Source of the DNA: Acidobacteriota bacterium
Lineage (GTDB): Bacteria > Acidobacteriota > Blastocatellia > Pyrinomonadales > Pyrinomonadaceae
Reading direction: 5' to 3'
DNA: 9,370 nt
Assembly (NCBI GenBank): GCA_023415725.1
Contig: JAEZJR010000076.1
Location: 1 to 9,370, forward strand
Of this stretch, positions 1-5,662 are shown piece by piece (the stretch's first letter is position 1; each line of letters opens with the position of its first letter). The translations under genes were made by a program, and so were the position numbers. The notes beneath the pieces are model-generated. The model was not told the origin of the DNA and did not search any database. It worked only from the letters and a program-made list of their open reading frames with translations.

Positions 1-128
1 TCGGAAAAAACATCGAGTCGGTCCTTTGCTGCTTGCAGAAGGAGATCGATAAGGGGATCGAGGAGAAACTTTCGAGTTATTCGCTGCAGGATATTTTCGA
101 AATGGTGGCGGAGGGTGTCGCAGCCTAA
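1..128 (+). CDS. C-terminal end of a probable Rrf2-family transcriptional regulator (5' end outside window)
   Basis: An open frame enters from the left edge (first whole codon at 3) and ends at TAA 126-128, giving 41 residues. The tail reads VLCCLQKEIDKGIEEKLSSY followed by SLQDIFEMV. This resembles the dimerisation helix and closing L..YTLADL motif at the C-terminus of Rrf2 proteins (NsrR, IscR, CymR), where a long helix ends in a short 'tL.DL' segment. The DNA-binding winged helix and any Fe-S cysteine cluster would lie outside the window, so neither the ligand nor the subgroup can be told; the CC pair here is near but not clearly part of a cluster. It lies just upstream of a palindromic site (141-164), as expected if it regulates its own neighbours. 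The family call rests on a short stretch; a TetR or other helical regulator tail is possible. That the frame is coding is fairly sure from codon use. Confidence 0.45.
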   Translation, partial: GKNIESVLCCLQKEIDKGIEEKLSSYSLQDIFEMVAEGVAA

Positions 129-134
129 GATTTT

Positions 135-166
135 TTACAAGTATTTGTAGCAAATACGGTTACAAA
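135..166. promoter_or_regulatory. Palindromic operator-like site upstream of the thioredoxin-fold gene
   Basis: Two overlapping dyads are visible. GTATTTG-TAG-CAAATAC (141-157) is a perfect 7-bp inverted repeat with a 3-bp centre. TGTAGC-AAATACG-GTTACA (146-164) is a 6-bp inverted repeat with one mismatch. TTACAA occurs as a direct repeat on both flanks (135-140 and 160-165). The second dyad recurs at 6148-6166 in the promoter of the HtrA-like gene. TACAAA (161-166) takes the place of the -10 element seen there, but no good -35 lies at the right distance, so the promoter itself is not established. A dimeric repressor is the likely ligand; its identity is unknown. Confidence 0.5.
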
Positions 167-254
167 CAACTTGACGAGCATAGGGAAGGTACAACGAACA
201 AGGGAAGGTCTCGAGCAAGGGTGGGATATGATTTTGGACAAAATGTTCAATCAG

Positions 255-279
255 GGGGCGGACCTAAATGGCCCGCCCC
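255..279 (+). other. Strong GC-rich hairpin in the leader of the thioredoxin-fold gene
   Basis: GGGGCGG (255-261) pairs perfectly with CCGCCCC (273-279). After one mismatch, CC/GG continues the stem and closes a TAAAT loop. No T-run follows, so it is not a normal intrinsic terminator on this strand. It sits about 115 bp before the ATG at 393 in a 264-bp gap (129-392) that otherwise holds only the upstream dyad and weaker short inverted repeats, such as GTAGT (294-298) with ACTAC (305-309). If transcription starts near the dyad, this would be part of a roughly 220-nt structured 5' leader. No known riboswitch class was recognised. Confidence 0.45.
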
Positions 280-392
280 AAGCATTGCTCACTGTAGTGG
301 CAAAACTACTAAGGTTCTATCCGCATTTTATGAGGGCAAGCGTGCTCATGCAGCGTTTCGTGCAGTGATAGGAGCGGACAAGGGGGGGCAAA

Positions 393-1016
393 ATGGAAAA
401 GTATCTCAATAGCGCGATGAGTTTTGAGGAGTACCGCAACCGGATCGATCGACTTGTAGAAAATCAAGACACGACCGGGACCGACAAGTCTGAATCGCGC
501 ATAAACTATACGAAGATCAACCGGCAACGAATGGCCCGTTTGGATAAGACCGTTATCTTAGGCGAAGGTGCAAAACGAGCCATTGAGGATATCAACAGGC
601 CGATGTACTGGCTTATCATCACAGAATCATGGTGCGGCGACGCGGCCCAGAACATTCCCGTCATAGAGAAGATTGCCGCGCAAAGCGATATGATCGAGAC
701 ACGATACCTTTTACGCGATGAGAACCTCGATCTGATGGACCAGTATCTTGAAAATGGTGCCCGCTCGATCCCGAAGCTTATCGCTCTGGATCGCACCGAT
801 TTGAAGGTTCTGGGAACCTGGGGCTCAAGGCCCTCAGCGTTGAAGAAATATTTCGTGCAGTTGAAGGAGCAGGGCCTAGAAAAACAGGATATCGGCGAGT
901 TGCTTCAGCGCTGGTACAACGATGACAAGGGCAGGTCGGTGCAGCGTGAGTTTACCGAACTTATCCGTAGCTGGAGTAAACAAAAAAGTGCGCTTGTTGC
1001 GCTTAGTTTGGTGTAA
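393..1016 (+). CDS. Thioredoxin-fold protein of the thioredoxin_9 type with a WCGD motif
   Basis: The 207-residue protein belongs to the thioredoxin-like family whose members carry WCGD in place of WCGPC. Visible features are ESWCGDAAQNIP (residues 78-89; W80, C81, D83), RSIPKLI with the cis-proline P127, and LLRDENLDLMDQYL (106-119), all typical of this family. The usual second active-site cysteine is an aspartate, and C81 is the only cysteine, so a dithiol oxidoreductase cycle is not possible within one chain. A monothiol role, or binding of another thiol protein, is more likely. There is no signal peptide, so it should be cytoplasmic. The N-terminal 50 residues are helical and charged. The start at 393 is supported by AAGGGGGGG (380-388) just upstream. 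The next gene is 135 bp away with a possible terminator between, so this may be a separate transcript. The biochemical function of the family is not known to me. Confidence 0.85.
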   Translation: MEKYLNSAMSFEEYRNRIDRLVENQDTTGTDKSESRINYTKINRQRMARLDKTVILGEGAKRAIEDINRPMYWLIITESWCGDAAQNIPVIEKIAAQSDMIETRYLLRDENLDLMDQYLENGARSIPKLIALDRTDLKVLGTWGSRPSALKKYFVQLKEQGLEKQDIGELLQRWYNDDKGRSVQREFTELIRSWSKQKSALVALSLV

Positions 1017-1107
1017 TTAGGCTTAAAACCGTTGAGGATAAAATCTATGAAATGTTCCGTGATCCGCCTCAACTTCAAGGCCCTTAGAAAAAAGTGAGCT
1101 CAATTGC

Positions 1108-1136
1108 GGGCGGTTCTCCGCTGAGGTATGCCGCCC
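1108..1136 (+). terminator. Possible terminator or leader hairpin between the thioredoxin-fold gene and the reductase gene
   Basis: GGGCGG (1108-1113) and CCGCCC (1131-1136) form a perfect 6-bp stem. The 17-nt loop can fold further (CTC/GAG), and an alternative small stem GCGG-TTCT-CCGC (1110-1121) competes with it. A T-rich stretch TATTTATTT (1137-1145) follows. The structure covers an upstream in-frame ATG (1128), which argues for translation starting at 1152 instead. The long loop and broken T-run make it a weak intrinsic terminator. Confidence 0.35.
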
Positions 1137-1151
1137 TATTTATTTCGAGTC

Positions 1152-2165
1152 ATGAAAGCATACGAGATACAAGAGTTCGGGATAGATAACCTAGTGCTGG
1201 TGAATCTGCCGGAACCCACGCCTGCGGCTGGAGAGGTGCTTATTCGGTTTCACGCGGCGTCGCTGAATTATCGAGACTTCATGGTCGTTTCGGGAAGTTA
1301 CAATCCGAAGATGAAACTGCCGGCAGTTCCTTTTTCTGATGGAGCGGGCGAAATTGTGGCGATCGGTAATGGTGTGACCAAATGGAGCGTCGGGGACCGG
1401 GTGATGCCGATCTTTGCACAACGCTGGTTCGATGGAGACTCCAGCGAAGAGAAGCGTAGAACGTCATTAGGGGCTGGCGCCCAGTGGGATGGTGTGCTCC
1501 GTGAGTTCGGAACTTTCAGTGAGGAATCAGTGGTGGCGATTCCCGAGCATTTATCTTACGAAGAGGCAGCTACCTTGCCCTGCGCCGCCCTGACGTCGTG
1601 GAACGCACTGGCTGTATCAGGAAGGGTGAAGGCAGGGGATTCCGTTTTGACCCTTGGGACCGGTGGCGTTTCGGTTTTTGCGGCACAGTTCGCAAAAATG
1701 TTCGGTGCTCGGGTGGTCGCTACTTCCGGAAGCGGGGAGAAGGTCGAGCGGCTAAAGTCGATGGGTTTCGAAGAGGTAGTGAACTACCGGGAACGCGACG
1801 ATTGGGACAAAGCGGTACTCGAAATCGTCGGGATGCCGGGTGTCGACCACGTTGTTGAGGTCGGCGGCGCGGGAACGTTGGCGAAGTCGATAAACGCAGT
1901 GCGAATCGGCGGACATGTAGCCATGATCGGAGCGTTGACCGGTGCCGCCGGATTTAACCCGACCACTGTATTCATGAAATCGATCCGCCTACAGGGAATA
2001 TTTACTGGCTCACGTACGATGTTTGAAGACATGAACAAAGCGATCACGGTCAACCGGTTGAAACCGGTGATCGCTCGAGTGTTCGAGTTCGATCAGGCAC
2101 GCGAAGCTCTGCGGCATATGGAAAGTGCTTCGCATTTTGGGAAGATAGTGGTCCGTATTGGATAA
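1152..2165 (+). CDS. Zinc-free medium-chain dehydrogenase/reductase (NAD(P)-dependent quinone/alcohol reductase-like)
   Basis: This 337-residue protein is a medium-chain dehydrogenase/reductase. The N-terminal GroES-like domain has ASLNYRDFMV (36-45) and VPFSDGAGEIVAIG (59-72), where zinc alcohol dehydrogenases have a Cys and a GHE motif. Both catalytic-zinc ligands are therefore missing, which points to quinone or enone reduction rather than classical alcohol oxidation. The Rossmann domain carries LTLGTGGVSVFAAQFAK (166-182), and LPCAALTSWNAL (142-153) is the usual hinge. The C-terminal FGKIVVRIG is typical of the subgroup. Family members usually begin MKAYEIQ, so I chose ATG 1152 over ATG 1128, which lies inside a hairpin. 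Neither start has a well-spaced ribosome binding site. It opens a six-gene run, with the glutathione peroxidase gene only 10 bp downstream. The substrate cannot be told from sequence. Confidence 0.88.
   Translation: MKAYEIQEFGIDNLVLVNLPEPTPAAGEVLIRFHAASLNYRDFMVVSGSYNPKMKLPAVPFSDGAGEIVAIGNGVTKWSVGDRVMPIFAQRWFDGDSSEEKRRTSLGAGAQWDGVLREFGTFSEESVVAIPEHLSYEEAATLPCAALTSWNALAVSGRVKAGDSVLTLGTGGVSVFAAQFAKMFGARVVATSGSGEKVERLKSMGFEEVVNYRERDDWDKAVLEIVGMPGVDHVVEVGGAGTLAKSINAVRIGGHVAMIGALTGAAGFNPTTVFMKSIRLQGIFTGSRTMFEDMNKAITVNRLKPVIARVFEFDQAREALRHMESASHFGKIVVRIG
2039..2075. repeat. Inverted repeat inside the medium-chain reductase gene
   Basis: AGCGATCACGGT (2039-2050) and ACCGGTGATCGCT (2063-2075) are complementary apart from a single-base bulge. 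They enclose a perfect 12-bp palindrome TCAACCGGTTGA (2050-2061). The encoded peptide, KAITVNRLKPVIARVF, is a normal conserved segment of the family, so the symmetry may come from codon choice. In mRNA it would form a stable stem about 100 nt before the gene's end. Confidence 0.5.
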
Positions 2166-2175
2166 GGAGTGACCT

Positions 2176-2727
2176 ATGGCAATCGATATTTACTCGACGC
2201 AAGTGAAGAACATCGACGGCGTAGAAACTGATTTAAGTGATTTTCGCGGCAAAGTGCTGATGATCGTGAACGTGGCCTCCAAATGTGGACTTACTCCGCA
2301 ATACGAAGGGCTCGAAAGTGTCTACGAAAAGTACCGATCGAACGGCTTCGAGGTTCTGGGCTTTCCGGCAAATAACTTCCTTTCGCAGGAACCGGGAAGC
2401 GAAGAGGAGATCCGCTCGTTCTGTTCAACGAATTATGGAGTGCAGTTTCCGCTTTTCTCGAAGATCTCCGTGAAAGGTGATGACAAGCATTTGCTCTATA
2501 AGAAGCTGACCGCCGCACATTCAACCGCTGATATCAGCAACGGCCCGCAGTTCGAAGAGAAACTAGCAGGTTTCGGTCAGAAGCGAGATGTGCCGGAGGA
2601 TATCCTCTGGAATTTCGAGAAGTTCATCATCGGAAAGGACGGAAACGTCATCGCTCGCGTGGCCCCTGACGTGCCCCCGGATGATCCCAGGGTCGTTTCA
2701 AAGATCGAGTCAGCACTTTCGGCATGA
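2176..2727 (+). CDS. Glutathione peroxidase family protein, thioredoxin-dependent type
   Basis: The 183-residue protein reduces hydrogen peroxide or organic hydroperoxides. NVASKCGLTPQY (32-43) holds the peroxidatic C37. GFPANNFLSQEPGSEEEI (62-79) supplies Q71. LWNFEKF (144-150) supplies W145 and N146, completing the Cys-Gln-Trp-Asn tetrad. FCSTNYGVQFP (82-92) holds C83 at the resolving-cysteine position used by thioredoxin-dependent members such as the yeast enzymes, so thioredoxin rather than glutathione is the likely reductant. C37 is an ordinary cysteine (TGT), not selenocysteine. GFPANNF replaces the more common GFPCNQF. The segment 113-142 before the WNF motif is longer than in the shortest bacterial members. 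AAGGAG (2164-2169) overlaps the stop of the preceding gene and is well placed for ATG 2176, indicating co-transcription. A thioredoxin gene at 7273 could supply electrons. There is no signal peptide; it should be cytoplasmic. Confidence 0.93.
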   Translation: MAIDIYSTQVKNIDGVETDLSDFRGKVLMIVNVASKCGLTPQYEGLESVYEKYRSNGFEVLGFPANNFLSQEPGSEEEIRSFCSTNYGVQFPLFSKISVKGDDKHLLYKKLTAAHSTADISNGPQFEEKLAGFGQKRDVPEDILWNFEKFIIGKDGNVIARVAPDVPPDDPRVVSKIESALSA

Positions 2728-2777
2728 AGAGAAGGCTGCAAGCATTTGTGCTGAGCGGTTTGGAACCAGGAGGAAAG

Positions 2778-3416
2778 ATGAAGATCGGAATAATAGGAGC
2801 AGGACATATCGGCGGAAATGCGGCACATCTGTTTGTTAAAGCGGGACACAAGGTGGCTATAAGCAATTCGAGGGGAGCGGAGACATTAAAGGATCTCGCT
2901 GACGAGATCGGAGCTGCCGCCGTCGATGTTGAGGGGGCAGCTGCTTTCGGAGACGTTGTTTTGGTATCGATCCCTTTAGGGAAATATAAAACGCTGCCGC
3001 CGGACGCTTTGGCCGGGAAGATAGTGATCGATTCCAACAACTATTATCCGTCGCGCGATGGGCAGATCGCAGAACTGGATAACGGCGACGCGACGTCCAG
3101 CGAGTTGCTGGCTCGTCACTTGAAGGATTCCCGGGTCGTGAAAGCGTTCAACACGATTTGGTTTGAGCATCTGCGAAGCGAGGGTGACGTGTCCAGGCCG
3201 GTCGAAGAAAGACGCGTGATATTCGTTTCGGGTGACGACTCTGAAGCGAAAAAAATCGTCTCCGGTTTGATCGAAGATATAGGCTTTGCGCCTTACGATC
3301 TAGGATCGCTGAAAGCGAGTACTATCCAGCAGCCGGATTCGCCGGTTTACAACAAATCCGTCAACACCGCACAGGCACGGGAGATCCTCGAGAAAGGCAA
3401 GACGGCCGCGAGTTGA
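2778..3416 (+). CDS. NADPH-dependent F420 reductase-like Rossmann protein
   Basis: The 212-residue protein resembles F420H2:NADP oxidoreductase and its many relatives in bacteria that do not make F420. GIIGAGHIGGNAAHLF (4-19) is the dinucleotide-binding GxGxxG loop. SNSRG (29-33) is placed to bind the 2'-phosphate, so NADP(H) is preferred. DSNNYYPSRDG (85-95) and VKAFNTIW (121-128) are also typical. ATG 2778 is chosen over ATG 2724 because AGGAGG (2768-2773) lies just before it and the Rossmann strand then begins at residue 2. It sits between a peroxidase and an Old Yellow Enzyme, 50 bp after the former and 36 bp before the latter. The real hydride acceptor is unknown: it could be F420, a flavin, or a carbonyl/imine compound. 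A role feeding reduced flavin to the neighbouring luciferase-like enzyme is inference only. Confidence 0.85.
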   Translation: MKIGIIGAGHIGGNAAHLFVKAGHKVAISNSRGAETLKDLADEIGAAAVDVEGAAAFGDVVLVSIPLGKYKTLPPDALAGKIVIDSNNYYPSRDGQIAELDNGDATSSELLARHLKDSRVVKAFNTIWFEHLRSEGDVSRPVEERRVIFVSGDDSEAKKIVSGLIEDIGFAPYDLGSLKASTIQQPDSPVYNKSVNTAQAREILEKGKTAAS

Positions 3417-3452
3417 TTGAGATCAAACACTAACGAACAAGAGGGAAGGATA

Positions 3453-4529
3453 ATGACAACACTTTTTGACAAGCTGAAGATCGGCGAAATAACGCTGAGG
3501 AATAGAATTGTAATGGCCCCGATGACGCGAAGCAGGGCCAACGATGCCGACGGGACACAACCGTCATACGTAGCGGAGTATTACGCGCAGCGGGCATCGG
3601 GAGGCCTCTTGATCACCGAGGCGACGAATATCTCGGCAATGGCCAAAGGTTATGTGCGTACTCCTGGAATCTATTCGGAGGAGCAGATCGAGTCATGGAA
3701 GTCGGTAGCGGACGCGGTACACGACCGAGGCGGGAAGGTCTTCATGCAGATCTTTAACACCGGCCGCATCGCACTGCCCGACTTCCTGCCGGGAAACGTG
3801 CTGCCGATAGCGCCCTCGCCGGTGAAGGCAGCGGGACAGAACTTCACAGATGACGCCGGTCCTAAGGATTTCGTCGAGCCTCGCGAGATGACACGCGAAG
3901 AAATAAAGCAAACGGTGGCAGATTTTGCACGAGCCGCGAAGAACGCGATCGCTGCCGGTTTCGACGGCGTGGAAATCCACGGAGCAAATGGCTATCTGAT
4001 CCAGCAGTTCTTGTCCACCAACGTTAACCAACGTCACGATGAATACGGTGGTTCGGTGAAGAATAGGGCAAGATTTCTCTTCGAGGTTGTTGATGCGGTG
4101 ATCGAAGCGATAGGGTCAGAAAGGACCGGGCTTCGGCTATCTCCCGGGAGCGAGGTCGGCGATATCAAGGAATCTGACGCAGTGGTACTGTACGATCACG
4201 TGGTCAGGCAGTTGAATTCCCGTGATTTGGCCTATCTGCATATCGGTACGACGGATCAGAGCCGCGATTGGCATAAGTTGCTGCGGCCGATATATGAGGG
4301 GAACTATTTTGCCGGCGTTGGATTTACAAAAGAATCCGGTGAAAAACTTCTTGCTGAAGGCGGGGCCGATGCGATCATTTACGGCAGGCCATTCATCGCC
4401 AATCCGGATCTCCCGGAACGATTTGCACTTGATGCACCGTTGAACCCTCAGGACCAGTCGACGTTCTACTCGCCTGGTGAGAGAGGATACACCGACTATC
4501 CGCTTCTGGCGTCTTCGGCGACGGCGTGA
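3453..4529 (+). CDS. Old Yellow Enzyme family NADH:flavin oxidoreductase (ene-reductase)
   Basis: The 358-residue FMN protein belongs to the classical Old Yellow Enzyme class (NemA, XenB and relatives), which reduces activated C=C bonds, nitro esters and quinones with NAD(P)H. IVMAPMTRSRA (19-29) opens the TIM barrel and holds the conserved T25. IHGANGYLIQQFL (175-187) carries the substrate-binding pair H176 and N179 and the proton donor Y181. YGGSVKNRARFLFEVVDAV (198-216), GLRLSPG (226-232) and AIIYGRPFIANPDLPERF near the C-terminus, which binds FMN phosphate, are all present. The segment KVFMQIFNTGRIA (95-107) has N102 where related enzymes have histidine (QLWHTGR). ATG 3453 follows GGGAAGGA (3443-3450); an upstream TTG directly abutting the previous stop is much less convincing. 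The stop TGA (4527-4529) overlaps a GTG that could start the next gene's frame, but I place that start at 4580. No secretion signal. Confidence 0.93.
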   Translation: MTTLFDKLKIGEITLRNRIVMAPMTRSRANDADGTQPSYVAEYYAQRASGGLLITEATNISAMAKGYVRTPGIYSEEQIESWKSVADAVHDRGGKVFMQIFNTGRIALPDFLPGNVLPIAPSPVKAAGQNFTDDAGPKDFVEPREMTREEIKQTVADFARAAKNAIAAGFDGVEIHGANGYLIQQFLSTNVNQRHDEYGGSVKNRARFLFEVVDAVIEAIGSERTGLRLSPGSEVGDIKESDAVVLYDHVVRQLNSRDLAYLHIGTTDQSRDWHKLLRPIYEGNYFAGVGFTKESGEKLLAEGGADAIIYGRPFIANPDLPERFALDAPLNPQDQSTFYSPGERGYTDYPLLASSATA

Positions 4530-4547
4530 TCAACGGTCGAAAAATCA

Positions 4548-4570
4548 GGGCCGCTCGGTGTGAGCGGCCC
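4548..4570. other. Perfect 9-bp stem-loop between the Old Yellow Enzyme and luciferase-like genes
   Basis: GGGCCGCTC (4548-4556) and GAGCGGCCC (4562-4570) are exactly complementary around a GGTGT loop. On the plus strand no T-run follows, only AAGCCTACA and then the ATG at 4580, so it does not look like a terminator for the operon. Read on the minus strand the stem is followed by TGATTTTTC, which looks like an intrinsic terminator for antisense transcription. It may also restrict access to the start at 4580, which has no ribosome binding site. It could mark mRNA processing or partial attenuation between the two halves of the operon. Confidence 0.6.
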
Positions 4571-4579
4571 AAGCCTACA

Positions 4580-5599
4580 ATGGTTGATATTAAGAAAATT
4601 CCGATATCGGTTCTAGACCTTGTGCCCATCGTCGAAGGAGGATCGGCGTCCCAGTCGTTCCGAAATTCGATCGAGCTGGCGCAAAACGCCGAGCGACTCG
4701 GATACACGCGGTACTGGGTCGCGGAACACCATAGCATGCCCGGGATAGCCAGCGCGGCGACCTCGGTCGTGATCGCTAGGATCGCTAGCGAGACTTCATC
4801 GATAAGGGTCGGCGCCGGCGGAATAATGCTTCCGAACCATGCTCCGCTTGTTATCGCCGAGCAATTCGCGACCCTGGAGGCGATGTTTCCGGGGCGGATC
4901 GACTTGGGTCTCGGTCGGGCACCGGGAAGCGACAAGGTGACAGCTCACGCGCTCAGGAGATCGTTGGAGGTGGATGACTTCCCACGCCTTCTCGAGGAGT
5001 TAGAATTCTTCCTAAGGGAACCTGTGCCGAGCCAAAAGGTGCGTTCCGTTCCCGACGGCGGCCATAACGTACCTGTTTGGTTGCTTGGTTCGAGCGGGTT
5101 CAGCGCGCAGCTCGCCGCTCGCGAGGGGCGTCCCTTCAGTTTTGCAGCGCATTTTTCGCCGGAAAACCTGGATCTGGCTCTCGACCTATATCGCAGCAAT
5201 TTCAGGCCTTCAAACGCCTTGTCGAAGCCTTATGCGATGGTGGCGGTAAATGTGTTCGCGGCGGATACCGACCGGGAAGCGGAGCTGCTGGCCACCTCGC
5301 AATTCCAATCGTTCATCAATTTGGTCCGCGGTACTCCGGCGCGAATCCAGCCGCCGGTCGAAGATATGGACCAAATCTGGACGCCGGCGGAGCGGGCGAT
5401 GATCCAGCAGCGAATGAGCGGATCTATCATCGGCGGACCGGAAAAGGTGAAAGACGAACTGGATCGGTTTATCAAAAGCTCAGGAGCCGACGAATTGATG
5501 GCACACACGATGATGTATGACCATAATGCCCGTATCCGTTCTTACGAAATCGTCGCTGACATGATAAACCAGAGGCGGTCAGAGATGATGTCAGCTTAG
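4580..5599 (+). CDS. LLM-class flavin-dependent oxidoreductase (YhbW/MsnO8-like luciferase family)
   Basis: The 339-residue protein is a bacterial-luciferase-like monooxygenase of the YhbW subgroup. Diagnostic segments are PISVLDLVPIVEGGSASQSF (8-27), GYTRYWVAEHHSMPGIAS (41-58), IRVGAGGIMLPNHAPL (75-90) and ALEAMFPGRIDLGLGRAPG-type sequence (98-116, here TLEAMFPGRIDLG). WLLGSSGFSAQLA and the following FAAHFSPENL are also standard. The family uses FMNH2 or F420H2 with oxygen, or acts as a flavin-dependent dehydrogenase; the natural substrate of this subgroup is unsettled. The family N-terminus fits ATG 4580. A GTG at 4526, overlapping the upstream stop as GTGA, would add 18 basic residues unlike the family, so I rejected it. 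However, ATG 4580 has no Shine-Dalgarno sequence and follows a strong hairpin, so coupling to upstream translation is possible. Reduced cofactor might come from the F420-reductase-like neighbour at 2778. Confidence 0.88.
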   Translation: MVDIKKIPISVLDLVPIVEGGSASQSFRNSIELAQNAERLGYTRYWVAEHHSMPGIASAATSVVIARIASETSSIRVGAGGIMLPNHAPLVIAEQFATLEAMFPGRIDLGLGRAPGSDKVTAHALRRSLEVDDFPRLLEELEFFLREPVPSQKVRSVPDGGHNVPVWLLGSSGFSAQLAAREGRPFSFAAHFSPENLDLALDLYRSNFRPSNALSKPYAMVAVNVFAADTDREAELLATSQFQSFINLVRGTPARIQPPVEDMDQIWTPAERAMIQQRMSGSIIGGPEKVKDELDRFIKSSGADELMAHTMMYDHNARIRSYEIVADMINQRRSEMMSA

Positions 5600-5662
5600 A
5601 CGTAGAAGGTGACAGCAGGTTAGGGAATTTGAAAAACAATGATAGGAGGTCGCTAAGAGAAT

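Noticed and set aside
171..412. Small frames at 171-368 (TTG start; internal ATG 228) and 221-412 (GTG start)
   Set aside because: Neither resembles a known protein, the starts lack well-spaced ribosome binding sites, and the second overlaps the start of the thioredoxin-fold gene. The stretch is better read as a structured leader.
990..1002. GCGC-TTGTT-GCGC-type hairpin at the end of the thioredoxin-fold gene as its terminator
   Set aside because: The stem is only 4 bp, or slightly longer with a bulge, lies inside the coding region, and is followed by a broken T-run.
1128..1151. ATG 1128 as the start of the medium-chain reductase
   Set aside because: The eight extra residues are unlike the family, the GAGG is only 1 bp from the ATG, and the codon lies in a hairpin. 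ATG 1152 gives the standard MKAYEIQ beginning.
2724..2777. ATG 2724, overlapping the peroxidase stop, as the start of the F420-reductase-like gene
   Set aside because: The longer form adds 18 residues before the Rossmann strand, while AGGAGG is placed correctly for ATG 2778.
3417..3452. TTG 3417 as the start of the Old Yellow Enzyme
   Set aside because: It directly abuts the previous stop and gives a non-family N-terminus; ATG 3453 has a good ribosome binding site.
4393..4935. 180-codon minus-strand frame across the Old Yellow Enzyme/luciferase-like boundary
   Set aside because: It runs antisense to two strongly conserved proteins and reads like no known family; it is a shadow of their codon use.
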